NCBI GenBank assembly: GCA_902705865.1
Contig: CACSIO010000023.1
Coordinates: forward strand, 87,690 to 151,689
Reading direction: 5' to 3'
Source: BD1-7 clade bacterium
Lineage (GTDB): Bacteria; Pseudomonadota; Gammaproteobacteria; Pseudomonadales; DT-91
DNA length: 64,000 bases
The position numbers and the translations under genes are program-made. The notes beneath the pieces were generated by a model. That model made no database searches and was not told the DNA's origin. It was given only the letters and a program-made list of their open reading frames with translations. This document shows, piece by piece, positions 17,474 through 26,648 of this stretch (its first letter is position 1; every line of letters begins with the position of its first letter).

Positions 17474-19285
17474 TTACTTACGTGAAGCGCGCTTACGTTC
17501 GTTTTCAGTCAGAAGCTTCTTACGAATACGGATGCTTTCTGGCGTTACTTCAACCAGCTCATCGTCTTCGATAAATTCTAACGCTTGCTCTAGGGTATGC
17601 GTTACTGGTGGAGACAACGTCAATGCTTCATCAGTACCGGATGCACGTACGTTAGTCAGCTGCTTACCTTTACAAGGGTTAACTGCCAAGTCGTTATCAC
17701 GAGAGTGCAAACCAACGATTTGACCTTCGTAGATTTCAACCGCATGGCCCAAGAACAAACGACCACGGCTTTGCAGGTTGAACAAAGAGAACGCTGCCGT
17801 TTTGCCTTTAACCATAGAAACCATTACACCGTTTTGACGTGATACGACGTCACAGCCAGACGCTGGGCCGTAGTGGTCAAATACCGATGTCATGATGCCA
17901 GAACCGGAGGTTAGGGTCAGGAATTGACCACGGAAACCAATCAAACCGCGTGATGGCACCATGAATTCCATTTTTACACGACCTTTGCCGTCGGGCTCCA
18001 TGTTGCTCATGATCGCTTTACGCAAACCAAGCTCTTCCATCACTTTACCTTGATGCTGTTCTTCGATATCAACCATCATCGACTCGAACGGCTCTTGCAT
18101 CTGGCCATCCACTTCTTTTTGGATAACTTCAGGACGAGACACACCCAGCTCAAAACCTTCACGACGCATGCTTTCGATCAATACAGAAAGGTGTAATTCA
18201 CCACGACCGGAAACAATAAACTTATCCGCAGAATCACCCGGCTCAACACGCAAGGCAACGTTGTGGATCAATTCTTGGTCCAAACGGTCTTTGATGTTAC
18301 GAGACGTAACCATCTTGCCTTCTTGGCCAGCAAACGGTGAGTTGTTAACCATGAAGGTCATGCTCACGGTTGGCTCGTCTACGCTCAGCGCAGGCAATGC
18401 TTCAACATTCTCAGGGTCACACAACGTATCTGAAATACCTAATGGATCAACACCGGTAATACACACGATGTCACCGGCGGTTGCCAGGTCAGTTTCAATA
18501 CGCTCAAGGCCCAAGTAACCCATAACGGTCTGAACCTTGGTTTTGCGCTCTTTACCGTCTTTATCAACAACCACAACTTGTTGATTCGGTTTCAAGCTAC
18601 CGCGCGTAATACGGCCAACACCGATAACACCAACGAAGCTGTTGTAATCCAATGCAGATACTTGCATTTGGAACGGGCCATCAACGTCAACGGCTGGAGC
18701 CGGTACGTTCTCAACAATCATTTCGAACATTGGCGTCATATCTTCAGCCATGTTTTCTGGATCATCACCGGCAATACCGTTCAATGCTGACGCATAAATA
18801 ACCGGGAAGTCTAATTGCTCTTCTGTGGCACCAAGGCGGTCGAACAGATCAAAAACTTGATCCATAACCCAATCAGGACGTGCGCCCGGGCGATCAACTT
18901 TATTGATAACAACGATCGGGCGTAGGCCCTGTTCGAAAGCTTTTTGTGTTACGAAGCGAGTTTGAGGCATTGGGCCATCAACGGCATCAACCAACAAACA
19001 TACGGAGTCGACCATCGACATAACACGTTCAACTTCACCACCAAAGTCGGCGTGCCCAGGGGTGTCGACGATGTTGATGGCGTAGTCATTCCACTTGATC
19101 GCGGTATTTTTCGCGAGGATGGTAATACCGCGCTCTTTTTCCTGATCGTTGGAGTCCATGATCCGCTCGGTACCCTGATCTTTACGATCCAAAGTGCCGG
19201 ATTGCGACAAAAGTTGGTCAACCAGGGTAGTTTTACCGTGGTCAACGTGGGCGATGATAGCGATATTGCGACGTTTTTCGATCAC
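17474..19285 (-). CDS. typA: Ribosome-associated translational GTPase TypA/BipA
   Basis: 603-residue translation-factor GTPase that binds the ribosome and supports 50S assembly and stress or cold adaptation. G1 is 'AHVDHGKTT', G3 is 'DTPGHADF', and G4 is '[10 protein letters not shown]'. The EF-G-like domains follow, with '[20 protein letters not shown]', then the TypA-specific C-terminal domain '[31 protein letters not shown]'. The length matches E. coli BipA (about 607). The start is GTG at 19285 with AGGT about ten bases upstream. It is monocistronic with a strong terminator and is divergent from the gad gene. Confidence 0.97.
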   Translation of the reverse strand: MIEKRRNIAIIAHVDHGKTTLVDQLLSQSGTLDRKDQGTERIMDSNDQEKERGITILAKNTAIKWNDYAINIVDTPGHADFGGEVERVMSMVDSVCLLVDAVDGPMPQTRFVTQKAFEQGLRPIVVINKVDRPGARPDWVMDQVFDLFDRLGATEEQLDFPVIYASALNGIAGDDPENMAEDMTPMFEMIVENVPAPAVDVDGPFQMQVSALDYNSFVGVIGVGRITRGSLKPNQQVVVVDKDGKERKTKVQTVMGYLGLERIETDLATAGDIVCITGVDPLGISDTLCDPENVEALPALSVDEPTVSMTFMVNNSPFAGQEGKMVTSRNIKDRLDQELIHNVALRVEPGDSADKFIVSGRGELHLSVLIESMRREGFELGVSRPEVIQKEVDGQMQEPFESMMVDIEEQHQGKVMEELGLRKAIMSNMEPDGKGRVKMEFMVPSRGLIGFRGQFLTLTSGSGIMTSVFDHYGPASGCDVVSRQNGVMVSMVKGKTAAFSLFNLQSRGRLFLGHAVEIYEGQIVGLHSRDNDLAVNPCKGKQLTNVRASGTDEALTLSPPVTHTLEQALEFIEDDELVEVTPESIRIRKKLLTENERKRASRK

Positions 19286-19732
19286 GAAGAGTTACCTGTC
19301 AAAAGTTATTGGCAACTGCATCAGTTGCCATCAGGGCTCTGCGGACATGTCTGACTCGTTTTTCGAGGTTCTTTGACGCAGCAGCCGGGCTTAAATCGGC
19401 GCGTATTGTACCCGACAAACGTCTGATAAACACACAATCCCGCCAAATTTCATCCAGCACTGACGAACGTGCGCAATTTTTGGCCGACGGCACTGTCGTT
19501 CTTCCATCATCGAATGCCATCAAATCACATCCAGCTCACCTCGGTATTGGCCAACGACTGTTACCCATTCGCGCATCGTACCGACCGAAATCGACAGCAT
19601 TTTTTGAAATTATCGCCGCGACTTCTAGTCTCTTATCCATACCTTCTGGCCCACGGCGACAATACATGCCCCGACAGCCTGCCTGTTTTTTTATTCACCA
19701 CACGACGAATCAACACGGAAAAAGGACGTTAC
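19286..19732. other. 447-bp divergent intergenic region (typA / gad)
   Basis: It holds the promoters and leaders of typA (leftward) and the glutamate decarboxylase gene (rightward). The gad reading frame extends open to 19469, but those 88 extra codons have no ribosome site or family similarity, so I treat them as non-coding. I see no palindrome or riboswitch-like fold that I can defend. Confidence 0.45.
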
Positions 19733-21115
19733 ATGACTCTGCATAAAAAGCGCACCACCGATATTTTAAGTGATGATATTTTTGATAGTCCGCTGTCCGA
19801 AACCTCGCTGCCCAAGTTTGAGCTGCCGCAACACAGCCAAGGTGCACGGGAAATCAGCCAAATGATCAAAGATGAGTTGCTGCTCGACGGCAATGCCCGG
19901 CAAAATCTGGCGACATTCTGCTCTACATGGCTTGAGCCTGAAGTGCATGATCTGATGAATATCAGTGTCGACAAAAATATGATCGACAAAGATGAATATC
20001 CACAAACGGCCGAAATCGAATCTCGCTGTGTGCATATTCTCGCCAAACTCTGGCACAGCCCGTCATCCGAAGTCACCATTGGCTGCTCTACCACGGGGTC
20101 ATCTGAAGCCGCCATGCTTGGTGGTCTGGCCATGAAATGGCGTTGGCGCAAACATCGTGAAGCCGAGGGTAAAGATACCAGCAAACCCAATATGGTCTGC
20201 GGCCCGGTGCAAATCTGCTGGCACAAATTCGCCCGCTATTTTGATGTTGAATTACGTCAGATACCATTGGACGGTGAAGAAGTCGGCATGAACCCCGATA
20301 AATTAAAGGATTACGTGGATGAAAACACCATCTGCGTGGTGCCTACACTGGGCGTCACCTATACCTGCGCTTATGAGCCTGTCGAAGCCGTTGCGAACGC
20401 GTTGGACACACTGCAACTGCATACCGGTTTGGACATCCCGATACACGTTGATGCGGCGTCAGGCGGGTTTATTGCCCCCTTTGTACAACCTGAGCTTCGC
20501 TGGGATTTTCGCATTCCCCGCGTGAAGTCCATCAATACGTCCGGCCATAAATACGGTTTGGCACCGCTGGGCGTTGGCTGGATCGTTTGGCGTGAAGTCG
20601 ACGACTTGCCTCAAGAGCTGGTTTTCGACGTCGACTATCTGGGCGGTAATATGCCCACCTTCGCGCTTAACTTCTCCCGCCCTGGGGGTCAAATCATTGC
20701 CCAGTACTACAACTTTATGCGCCTTGGCTTTGATGGTTACCGCGGCATCCAGCAAGCCTGTATGGATACCGCCCAATGGATATCAAAACAAGTTGAGGCC
20801 ATGGGGCCGTTTGACATTCTTTATGATGGTTCGGATGGTCTGCCGGGTGTCAGCTATACACTCAAGCCCGGCGACTGGGGCTTCAGCTTGTATGATCTTT
20901 CTGATCGTATTCGCATGCGTGGCTGGCAAATTGCATCCTACCCACTGCCCGCACACCGTGATGGTACCGTTATCCAGCGCATTATGATCCGCCACGGGGT
21001 TAGCCGCGACATGGCAGGCTTGCTCATTGCAGACCTGCAACGGGCGCTCGATCACTTCAAAACGCACCCGGTTTCAGATTCATCCGGTGGCCATCCGAGT
21101 TTTAGCCATAACTAA
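19733..21115 (+). CDS. gad: Glutamate decarboxylase (PLP-dependent)
   Basis: 460 residues, the normal length for GadA/GadB (about 466). It converts L-glutamate to GABA and CO2, consuming a proton. The PLP-binding lysine is Lys273 in '[15 protein letters not shown]'. The substrate/PLP pocket '[12 protein letters not shown]' (about 239-250), '[20 protein letters not shown]' and '[15 protein letters not shown]' are all typical. The ATG at 19733 has AAGGA seven bases upstream; the leader frame before it is rejected. No GadC-type glutamate/GABA antiporter is next to it, so it may serve GABA metabolism or depend on an unlinked transporter. Confidence 0.94.
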   Translation: MTLHKKRTTDILSDDIFDSPLSETSLPKFELPQHSQGAREISQMIKDELLLDGNARQNLATFCSTWLEPEVHDLMNISVDKNMIDKDEYPQTAEIESRCVHILAKLWHSPSSEVTIGCSTTGSSEAAMLGGLAMKWRWRKHREAEGKDTSKPNMVCGPVQICWHKFARYFDVELRQIPLDGEEVGMNPDKLKDYVDENTICVVPTLGVTYTCAYEPVEAVANALDTLQLHTGLDIPIHVDAASGGFIAPFVQPELRWDFRIPRVKSINTSGHKYGLAPLGVGWIVWREVDDLPQELVFDVDYLGGNMPTFALNFSRPGGQIIAQYYNFMRLGFDGYRGIQQACMDTAQWISKQVEAMGPFDILYDGSDGLPGVSYTLKPGDWGFSLYDLSDRIRMRGWQIASYPLPAHRDGTVIQRIMIRHGVSRDMAGLLIADLQRALDHFKTHPVSDSSGGHPSFSHN

Positions 21116-21293
21116 CATCTACTAAAAGATATCGTGTATTAGGTCGCCACGGCTAGTGCCTGGGCGGCCTTTGCACTCCTGCCCATAACCGCGATTAATC
21201 AAAACCGACTAAACTGAGTAGAAATCAGGTCGGCAGCCATAGATAGAACACACCCGACTTGTCAAGCACCGACACTAATACAGGGACGTATTT

Positions 21294-22622
21294 ATGCGCC
21301 ACATTGCCTATCGGTTATCGATGAGTCTACTGGTGCTTGCCAGCCTGCTGGTAAGCCAAGGGGTCTACGCCAAACAACCGCAGCCAGCAAGAAAGTTGCA
21401 CGACGAATCCGGTGGTTACCGCTGGATACTTGACATCGACGCGGCATTTATCCGTGTCGATAAAAACCTATTTGGCAATGATCGGGCCGTCTATGGCGAG
21501 CATTCAGACTACTGGTATGAATCTGCACTGACCTTCGGTGGCAGTGCGCTGTGGGATTTTAACTTGGCCGGTAATATTTATGCAGATCTGGCCGGTCTAT
21601 ACACCGGCAGTGCGCGCTATAACGCCGGCGTTGATAACATCAACAATAAGTACATCAATCGATTGGATTTTTATCAGGCGGCGATTGGATGGCAATCGGG
21701 TGATCTATTCGATATCGGCCGCAATGCGTTGCGTATCAGTGTCGGTCAGCAAAAATTCACCTTGGGTACGGGCTTTTTGATCTGGAACGGTGGTACGAAT
21801 GGCGGCAGCCACGGTGATACTTGGATAGCCCCCAACCAAACCTGGCGCCTCACCGGCTTGGTTGATCTAGCGATCGGTGATGATTACCAGATCAATGTTT
21901 TCTATCTGTCGCCCAACGATTCCCCTGACACCCGCACACAACTCGGCGGGATTAATCTGGAGTTTACGCTGGATGAAAACGCCACATTCGGCGTTACCTA
22001 CATTGATATTTTCGACTCTAACGACAAAACACGCGAAAACACCCGCACCTACGCATTTCGCTACAACAGCAAACCCTTGAGTGAAAATAGTCTGGCAATC
22101 AGTTCCGAGTACGCATTTCAGAATCGCCCTAACACCCGGGGTGATCAAAACGCTTGGTACATCGAACCCATTTGGCATTTTGGTGGCCCGGCGAATGTGC
22201 GTTTGAGTTATCGATTTGCCAGCTTTGACGAAGGTTGGGACCCACTCTATTACGGCGGCTCTGACTGGGGCACTTGGTATCAGGGTGAATACCTCGGCGA
22301 ATTTATTCTAACCAACGAAAATCTCGAATCCCACCAAGCTCGCTTAGTGTTTAACCCGGTTAGCGACTGGACCATCAATGTGATTTACTACTACTTTCTC
22401 GTTCACAACCTCAATCGTGGGCAATTCGCCAACGCCCAGAGCCGCATGACAGAACGTTCTCTGGCGCAGGAAGTGGATCTTATCGCGGAATACCATGTGA
22501 CAGAGCAACTCAGCCTGACGTTTGAAGCGGTATTTTCCCTGCCAGAAGAAGGCGGCAAACAGTGGAGCGGCGGTGATGAGTTAACGACACAAGGTCTTGC
22601 CTCGATCAGCTACTCCTTCTAA
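21294..22622 (+). CDS. Outer-membrane porin of the alginate export (AlgE-like) family
   Basis: 442 residues with a signal peptide (1-26, ending GVYA) and a beta-barrel ending in Phe ('QGLASISYSF'). Family features: 'RWILDIDAAFIRVDKNLFG', 'AAIGWQSGDLFDIGRNALRISVGQQKFTLGTGFLIWNG', with alternating aromatic strands throughout. AlgE itself exports alginate from the periplasm, but no alg synthesis genes are near, so here the barrel may be a general or oligosaccharide porin. An AGGGA ribosome site lies eight bases before the ATG. It is a single gene ending in a bidirectional terminator. Confidence 0.8.
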   Translation: MRHIAYRLSMSLLVLASLLVSQGVYAKQPQPARKLHDESGGYRWILDIDAAFIRVDKNLFGNDRAVYGEHSDYWYESALTFGGSALWDFNLAGNIYADLAGLYTGSARYNAGVDNINNKYINRLDFYQAAIGWQSGDLFDIGRNALRISVGQQKFTLGTGFLIWNGGTNGGSHGDTWIAPNQTWRLTGLVDLAIGDDYQINVFYLSPNDSPDTRTQLGGINLEFTLDENATFGVTYIDIFDSNDKTRENTRTYAFRYNSKPLSENSLAISSEYAFQNRPNTRGDQNAWYIEPIWHFGGPANVRLSYRFASFDEGWDPLYYGGSDWGTWYQGEYLGEFILTNENLESHQARLVFNPVSDWTINVIYYYFLVHNLNRGQFANAQSRMTERSLAQEVDLIAEYHVTEQLSLTFEAVFSLPEEGGKQWSGGDELTTQGLASISYSF

Positions 22623-22632
22623 AACACCTAGT

Positions 22633-22666
22633 AAAAAAGCCGTGATCGGTAACGATCACGGCTTTT
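22633..22666. terminator. Bidirectional terminator
   Basis: Thirteen-base arms AAAAGCCGTGATC (22635-22647) and GATCACGGCTTTT (22654-22666) around a six-base loop, between the convergent porin and phoA genes. It has T4 on the plus strand and T6 on the minus strand. Confidence 0.88.
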
Positions 22667-22734
22667 AGGTTTACGTCGTTGTTAATCTTATGGTCAACAA
22701 TGCTAACAACACGCCGACACCATAACAACGGTTG

Positions 22735-24282
22735 TTATTTCACCCATCCGGCAGCTTCGACTAACCCATGGAAAATCACATTCTGCTCCATCACGCCAGT
22801 GAACAAAATCGCTCCCGGCCCGCGCGCAAAGATAGCAACATCTTCACCCGAATGCGTTTCGCTATCTAACGGTACCATCGCTTCCTGATTGTAGGTCGGG
22901 GCTTGTGTATCTACTTTGCGTAGATCCGCACGGCCAGCATGAGTTTTACGATTCGGATCTACCGCATCTTCAGCATGATCATGATCACCAAACCCGGGGC
23001 CATTCATATACGACAACGTGGTATATGGGCGTTTATCATTCGCTAACGCTGGCTTCTTCTCAGCTTCACCAAAGTCGTTATTTTTAACAACCTTACCCAG
23101 AATCGGGTTGCCTCGTGTCGGGTATCCGACAAAACCTAGGGTATGCCCGTGGTCAGAGGTCACCACAATCAAGGTATCTTCAGGATCGGTATGTTTCACC
23201 AAGTACTCGACTGTATCCGCCAATTCCAGCGTTTCTGCCAACGCAAATGCTGCAGAACCCGCATGATGCCCATGATCAATACGACCACCTTCAACCATCA
23301 GGAAAAACCCGGCTTTGTCCTGCTGCAATTTATCCAGGGCAACTCGGGTCATATCCAACAGGCTCGGGTCAACTTTCTCATCGCGAATCAACGCGTATTC
23401 CATATGGCTATCATGGAACAGCCCCAGCAACGGCGAGTCGTCTTTATCGGTTACCGCTTTTAGCAACTCATCACGGTTTTGAACAAACTGACCTTGTGGA
23501 TAACGTTTCTGCCATTGCTCTAACAGGTTCTGTTGATCCTGACGTCGGCCGCCCGATGATTCCGGCAAAAAGTGCCGCTTTCCGCCACCAAAGACAACGT
23601 CTATTTGTGTCTCTTCGGTCGCATCAATCAGTTGCTGAGCAATATCACTGCAGCCGTTTTCGCGGGCTTCATCGGATAACTCATCATCGCTTTCCCAATC
23701 ACGCTCCGGCACATTGGCATAGAGCGCAGCCGGTGTTGCGTGAGTAATTCGCGTTGTCGTGACAATACCCGTGGCCTTGCCGTTGCTTTGGGCTAGATCC
23801 AGCAGCGTTGCCAGCTCTTCACCTTTGGAGGATCCGCAGTCATTACGGCGCGCGCCATCAGCGATCGATAGCATACCCGCCTTGGTTTTTACGCCGGTCG
23901 ACATCGCCGTCATGGTACCTGCGGAGTCTGGCGTTTGCTGATTCGTGTTGTAGGTTTTTGATAAGCCGGTTACCGGGAATTTTTCAAAACTCAGTCGATG
24001 CTCTTCACCCAGTTTGCCTTCTTGCTGCCCTTGCAAGATGCGAGCAGCAGTAATGGTTGCCAGGCTCATGCCATCACCCACGACTAGAATCACATTTTTT
24101 GCGGGTTTAGTCGCGCTCAGTCCTTGGGCTTTTTTATCCGCAATGGATTGCTGGCCCGCCACAAACCACGGGTCTTGCAATTGGCTATTCGGAATACCGG
24201 CCAAACAGGCGGCACTCGTCACCAGGCCGACGGCCAGTGAAAAAAACGATTTCACCGGCAGGCGATTTGATGGGATTAGCAT
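22735..24282 (-). CDS. phoA: Alkaline phosphatase (PhoA type)
   Basis: 515-residue periplasmic phosphomonoesterase that frees inorganic phosphate. It has an N-terminal signal peptide (about 1-29), a metal-binding Asp in 'VVGDGMSLATI' (Asp70), nucleophile Ser120 in 'TPDSAGTMTAM', metal ligands in 'GGRIDHGHHAG' and 'VVTSDHGHTLG', and a C-terminal 'HSGEDVAIFARGPGA'. All catalytic positions of the E. coli enzyme appear present. A ribosome site GAGGTG lies six bases before the ATG. It follows the AraC-type gene by 9 bp and is the last gene of a three-gene minus-strand operon with a Pho-box promoter. Confidence 0.95.
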   Translation of the reverse strand: MLIPSNRLPVKSFFSLAVGLVTSAACLAGIPNSQLQDPWFVAGQQSIADKKAQGLSATKPAKNVILVVGDGMSLATITAARILQGQQEGKLGEEHRLSFEKFPVTGLSKTYNTNQQTPDSAGTMTAMSTGVKTKAGMLSIADGARRNDCGSSKGEELATLLDLAQSNGKATGIVTTTRITHATPAALYANVPERDWESDDELSDEARENGCSDIAQQLIDATEETQIDVVFGGGKRHFLPESSGGRRQDQQNLLEQWQKRYPQGQFVQNRDELLKAVTDKDDSPLLGLFHDSHMEYALIRDEKVDPSLLDMTRVALDKLQQDKAGFFLMVEGGRIDHGHHAGSAAFALAETLELADTVEYLVKHTDPEDTLIVVTSDHGHTLGFVGYPTRGNPILGKVVKNNDFGEAEKKPALANDKRPYTTLSYMNGPGFGDHDHAEDAVDPNRKTHAGRADLRKVDTQAPTYNQEAMVPLDSETHSGEDVAIFARGPGAILFTGVMEQNVIFHGLVEAAGWVK

Positions 24283-24291
24283 GGGTTCACC

Positions 24292-25350
24292 TCAATAAGA
24301 ATACAGTCCATCTACTTTTCGATACTGGCTTGGCAAGGTGCCAGTCCAGCGTTTAAACGAGCGCCGAAAGTTATTGCCGTCGGTAAATCGAAGCTTCTCG
24401 GCAACACGCTCGTTACTCAGACCGTCAATATGCAAATATTTCAATGCAAGTAACGTACGGCCTTGATCACTGACCTGCTGGTAGGATGAATGGTGCTTTT
24501 TGAATTTACGCTTCAGTGTTGATTCGCTCATCGCAAAATAATCGGCACAACAACGAAGAGAATGTGTGTTGTGTTCAACCTCTCGTTGAACAAAGCGCAT
24601 GGCAACGTCAATAAACGACGGCGGCATCCCCAGCTGACTGTGGCGATGCATACATTCACTCAAATGATGTTCATAAGCCAACCGGCTGCGTGATACCGGC
24701 GCATGTTTCATCGCCGCTTGCGGGATTTTAAGCACATGGAACGGAGAATCAAAGTGCAATTGTGTTCCCAGAAATTTGTAATGGTGTGAGACGTCCGCCG
24801 GCTCTTCACCCAACAGAAACACTTCCCAATCGTCATCGTGCTGGGTAAACGGCACCAGCAAACGCGCAATACTGGCAAGCGCACTGTTCTGCAAAAATTG
24901 CTGTGTCGGTCCTTTTTGGCTGCCAATTCCACAACGATCAACACACACCAGATAATGGGCATCACCATCGTTGTATTCTTCGATTTTGATCAATGGGCAT
25001 ATGTGGGTTTGAAACGCGATTAAGTGAGTGAGCGCTTCTGCCAAACTGCTGCTGTTAGCAATCAACTGCGCCAGCGGTATCGGTAAATGGTTTAAGCTCT
25101 GCGCGCCGAATTCGAACTCGATACCCCGCGTATTTACCCGGCTGGCCTGCACGTTTTTGACCAGTTGTAATACTTGCTGGGTAGAAAACTTAGCACCGGG
25201 CAATGCTAGATCCCGATAAAAAATCCGTGTATGGGATAACAACTCCCCCTCACGTAAGCCGTGATTCAGGCAGGTATCCAGCAAGCTTGCTAGAAACCCT
25301 TGCCCCGGCAGAATTTTATTGTCGTTTTCAAAATACCAAGGTGCGTTCAT
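24292..25350 (-). CDS. AraC family transcriptional regulator
   Basis: 352 residues. The N-terminal 220 residues look like the ligand/dimerisation domain found in OruR/ArgR-like AraC proteins ('GIEFEFGAQSLNHLPIPLAQ'). The C-terminal 100 residues hold two helix-turn-helix motifs, 'CADYFAMSESTLKRKFKKHH' and 'SNERVAEKLRFTDGNNFRRSFKRWTGTLPSQYR'. The start is the ATG at 25350 with GAGGAG nine bases upstream; the frame is open to 25407 but overlaps the preceding gene. It sits between a degenerate GGDEF gene and phoA, so it probably tunes this operon or the phytate genes. The inducer is unknown; an inositol phosphate breakdown product is conceivable. Confidence 0.85.
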   Translation of the reverse strand: MNAPWYFENDNKILPGQGFLASLLDTCLNHGLREGELLSHTRIFYRDLALPGAKFSTQQVLQLVKNVQASRVNTRGIEFEFGAQSLNHLPIPLAQLIANSSSLAEALTHLIAFQTHICPLIKIEEYNDGDAHYLVCVDRCGIGSQKGPTQQFLQNSALASIARLLVPFTQHDDDWEVFLLGEEPADVSHHYKFLGTQLHFDSPFHVLKIPQAAMKHAPVSRSRLAYEHHLSECMHRHSQLGMPPSFIDVAMRFVQREVEHNTHSLRCCADYFAMSESTLKRKFKKHHSSYQQVSDQGRTLLALKYLHIDGLSNERVAEKLRFTDGNNFRRSFKRWTGTLPSQYRKVDGLYSY

Positions 25351-25396
25351 ACAACCCGACTCCTCTACAACAGCACAGCTTTCAGCGATTGATTCA

Positions 25397-26326
25397 TCAG
25401 GCCACAACCGTATCTGACACCATCACACGCGCCCTGTGTTTGTGTGTCAGTTGCTGGTTTGCTTCCTTTAAAATCTGTCGAACAGATCCATGCGCGTCCT
25501 GTGTATGGATGGTGGTACTAATCCAAATGCTATCCAGCATTTGTCTTTGGGTGCCTACTTTATAGCGGCATAGCGATAATGATTGTTGAATATCCTCACC
25601 GATCTGCAGGGCAATCTCGGTGCTGGCTTGCGGCAACAACACGGCAAAGCGGTCGCTGGCATAACGGCATACCAGATCCTGATCGCGAATACTCATGGCC
25701 ATCAGTGCGCCAGCATCACGCAAAAGGCGGTTGGCCGCCGGCCGACCGTGTTGATGCAAAAAATCCTCGTAACCTTCGATATCGAGCAACAACAGCGAAA
25801 CGTCCATCGGCTCTGGGTGTTTCAATAATTGGCCAAAACGCTCTTCAAAATACGGCGCATCATACAGCTCAGTAATATGATCAAATGCCATATGCTCACG
25901 CAGATTTTTTTCGGTACGCAAGCGGCTTAGGTTGAAGCTCTCCTGCTCGCTTTTCCAATGTAAAAAACCGTAGGTCAGAATCAACATGCCGACGGTGGAT
26001 GGCACAGATTCAGCAAACGTTAAAAAGCGTTTGTACTGGTCGATAACAAAAAACTCATCGAGTAGATCTTGCAGCGTGGCAAAGTAGATCAGCATTAAAC
26101 CGGTAAATATCAGTGAGGTAACACGGCCGCTAGGGCGCACCCACAGAAACACCACAATCCAGGTGAGCAAGCACGCTGCGGTACCGCCCTCACCGATCAC
26201 ATCGACCAAACCTCGGGAGGTAAATACCTTCAGATCAAATACCAACGCATAAAAAATCGCGCTGGCAATTGTCGCTACCAACATGATGGCAAGCTTCTGT
26301 TTATGGAGACCGAGGTAGTGGTGCAT
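25397..26326 (-). CDS. Membrane protein with degenerate GGDEF domain
   Basis: 309 residues: four or five membrane helices in the first 130 residues, then a GGDEF-fold domain (about 150-300). The fold is recognisable ('AFDHITELYDAPYFEERFG', 'SLLLLDIEGYEDFLHQHGRPAANRLLRDAG'). The signature loop that should read GG(D/E)EF is 'ASDRF' in 'VCRYASDRFAVLLP'. Loss of both glycines and the acidic pair argues against diguanylate cyclase activity; a c-di-GMP or GTP sensor, or a pure protein-interaction role, is more likely. AGGA lies six bases before the ATG. It is the first gene of the GGDEF-AraC-phoA operon, 45 bp downstream of a PhoB-like box. Confidence 0.82.
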   Translation of the reverse strand: MHHYLGLHKQKLAIMLVATIASAIFYALVFDLKVFTSRGLVDVIGEGGTAACLLTWIVVFLWVRPSGRVTSLIFTGLMLIYFATLQDLLDEFFVIDQYKRFLTFAESVPSTVGMLILTYGFLHWKSEQESFNLSRLRTEKNLREHMAFDHITELYDAPYFEERFGQLLKHPEPMDVSLLLLDIEGYEDFLHQHGRPAANRLLRDAGALMAMSIRDQDLVCRYASDRFAVLLPQASTEIALQIGEDIQQSLSLCRYKVGTQRQMLDSIWISTTIHTQDAHGSVRQILKEANQQLTHKHRARVMVSDTVVA

Positions 26327-26370
26327 TGGTGATCCTGTATTGATTTATCAACGGCTTATATCATGCCAGC

Positions 26371-26388
26371 GTGACAGATCTGTGAATG
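26371..26388 (-). promoter_or_regulatory. Putative PhoB box and -10 for the GGDEF-AraC-phoA operon
   Basis: Read on the minus strand: CATTCAC-AGAT-CTGTCAC, two seven-base half-sites with 11-bp periodicity like the E. coli Pho box (CTGTCAT). Exactly ten bases further downstream lies TATAAG, a good -10 hexamer, and then the operon's first ATG at 26326. The left half-site is weak (4 of 7), so recognition is moderate. Confidence 0.6.
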
Positions 26389-26582
26389 TATCCGAGCCAG
26401 TATATCTTGTCCGACGGACGTCGCCCTCAGTCAAAACAGCTCACCTAATGATCGTTTTTTAAGTCGTTTTAGAGCAAAACGTGCCAGAGGCAGGTAAACG
26501 CAGGCCGGCACAAAGTCATATCAGCTCACTGGCGAGCTTTTCAACACCATTTGCAGCAAAATCAGCACATTAGCCGACTTTT

Positions 26583-26600
26583 ATGTCACTTTACTGTCAT
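26583..26600 (+). promoter_or_regulatory. PhoB box upstream of the TonB receptor-phytase operon
   Basis: ATGTCAC-TTTA-CTGTCAT: two half-sites with an 11-bp period and an AT-rich spacer, a close match to the Pho box. Ten bases downstream is TAGGGT, a weak -10. The box ends 48 bp before the receptor ATG. It mirrors the box at 26371-26388 on the opposite strand in the 322-bp divergent region. Confidence 0.75.
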
Positions 26601-26648
26601 CTTGAACCTCTAGGGTGTCGGCAGATTTTTTCTCAGGGGTAGTAGAAA

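Noticed and set aside
19469-19732. 88-codon extension of glutamate decarboxylase
   Set aside because: It would lengthen the enzyme well beyond GadA/GadB, lacks a ribosome site, and the start at 19733 has AAGGA and matches the family length.
21294-22622. Alginate biosynthesis cluster member
   Set aside because: Only the porin has alginate-export family character; no alg8/44/K/X/G genes surround it, so the substrate is left open.
26340-26351. TTGATTTATCAA as an Fnr site
   Set aside because: Arms TTGAT/ATCAA are present but only two bases apart, not four; spacing is wrong for Crp/Fnr proteins.
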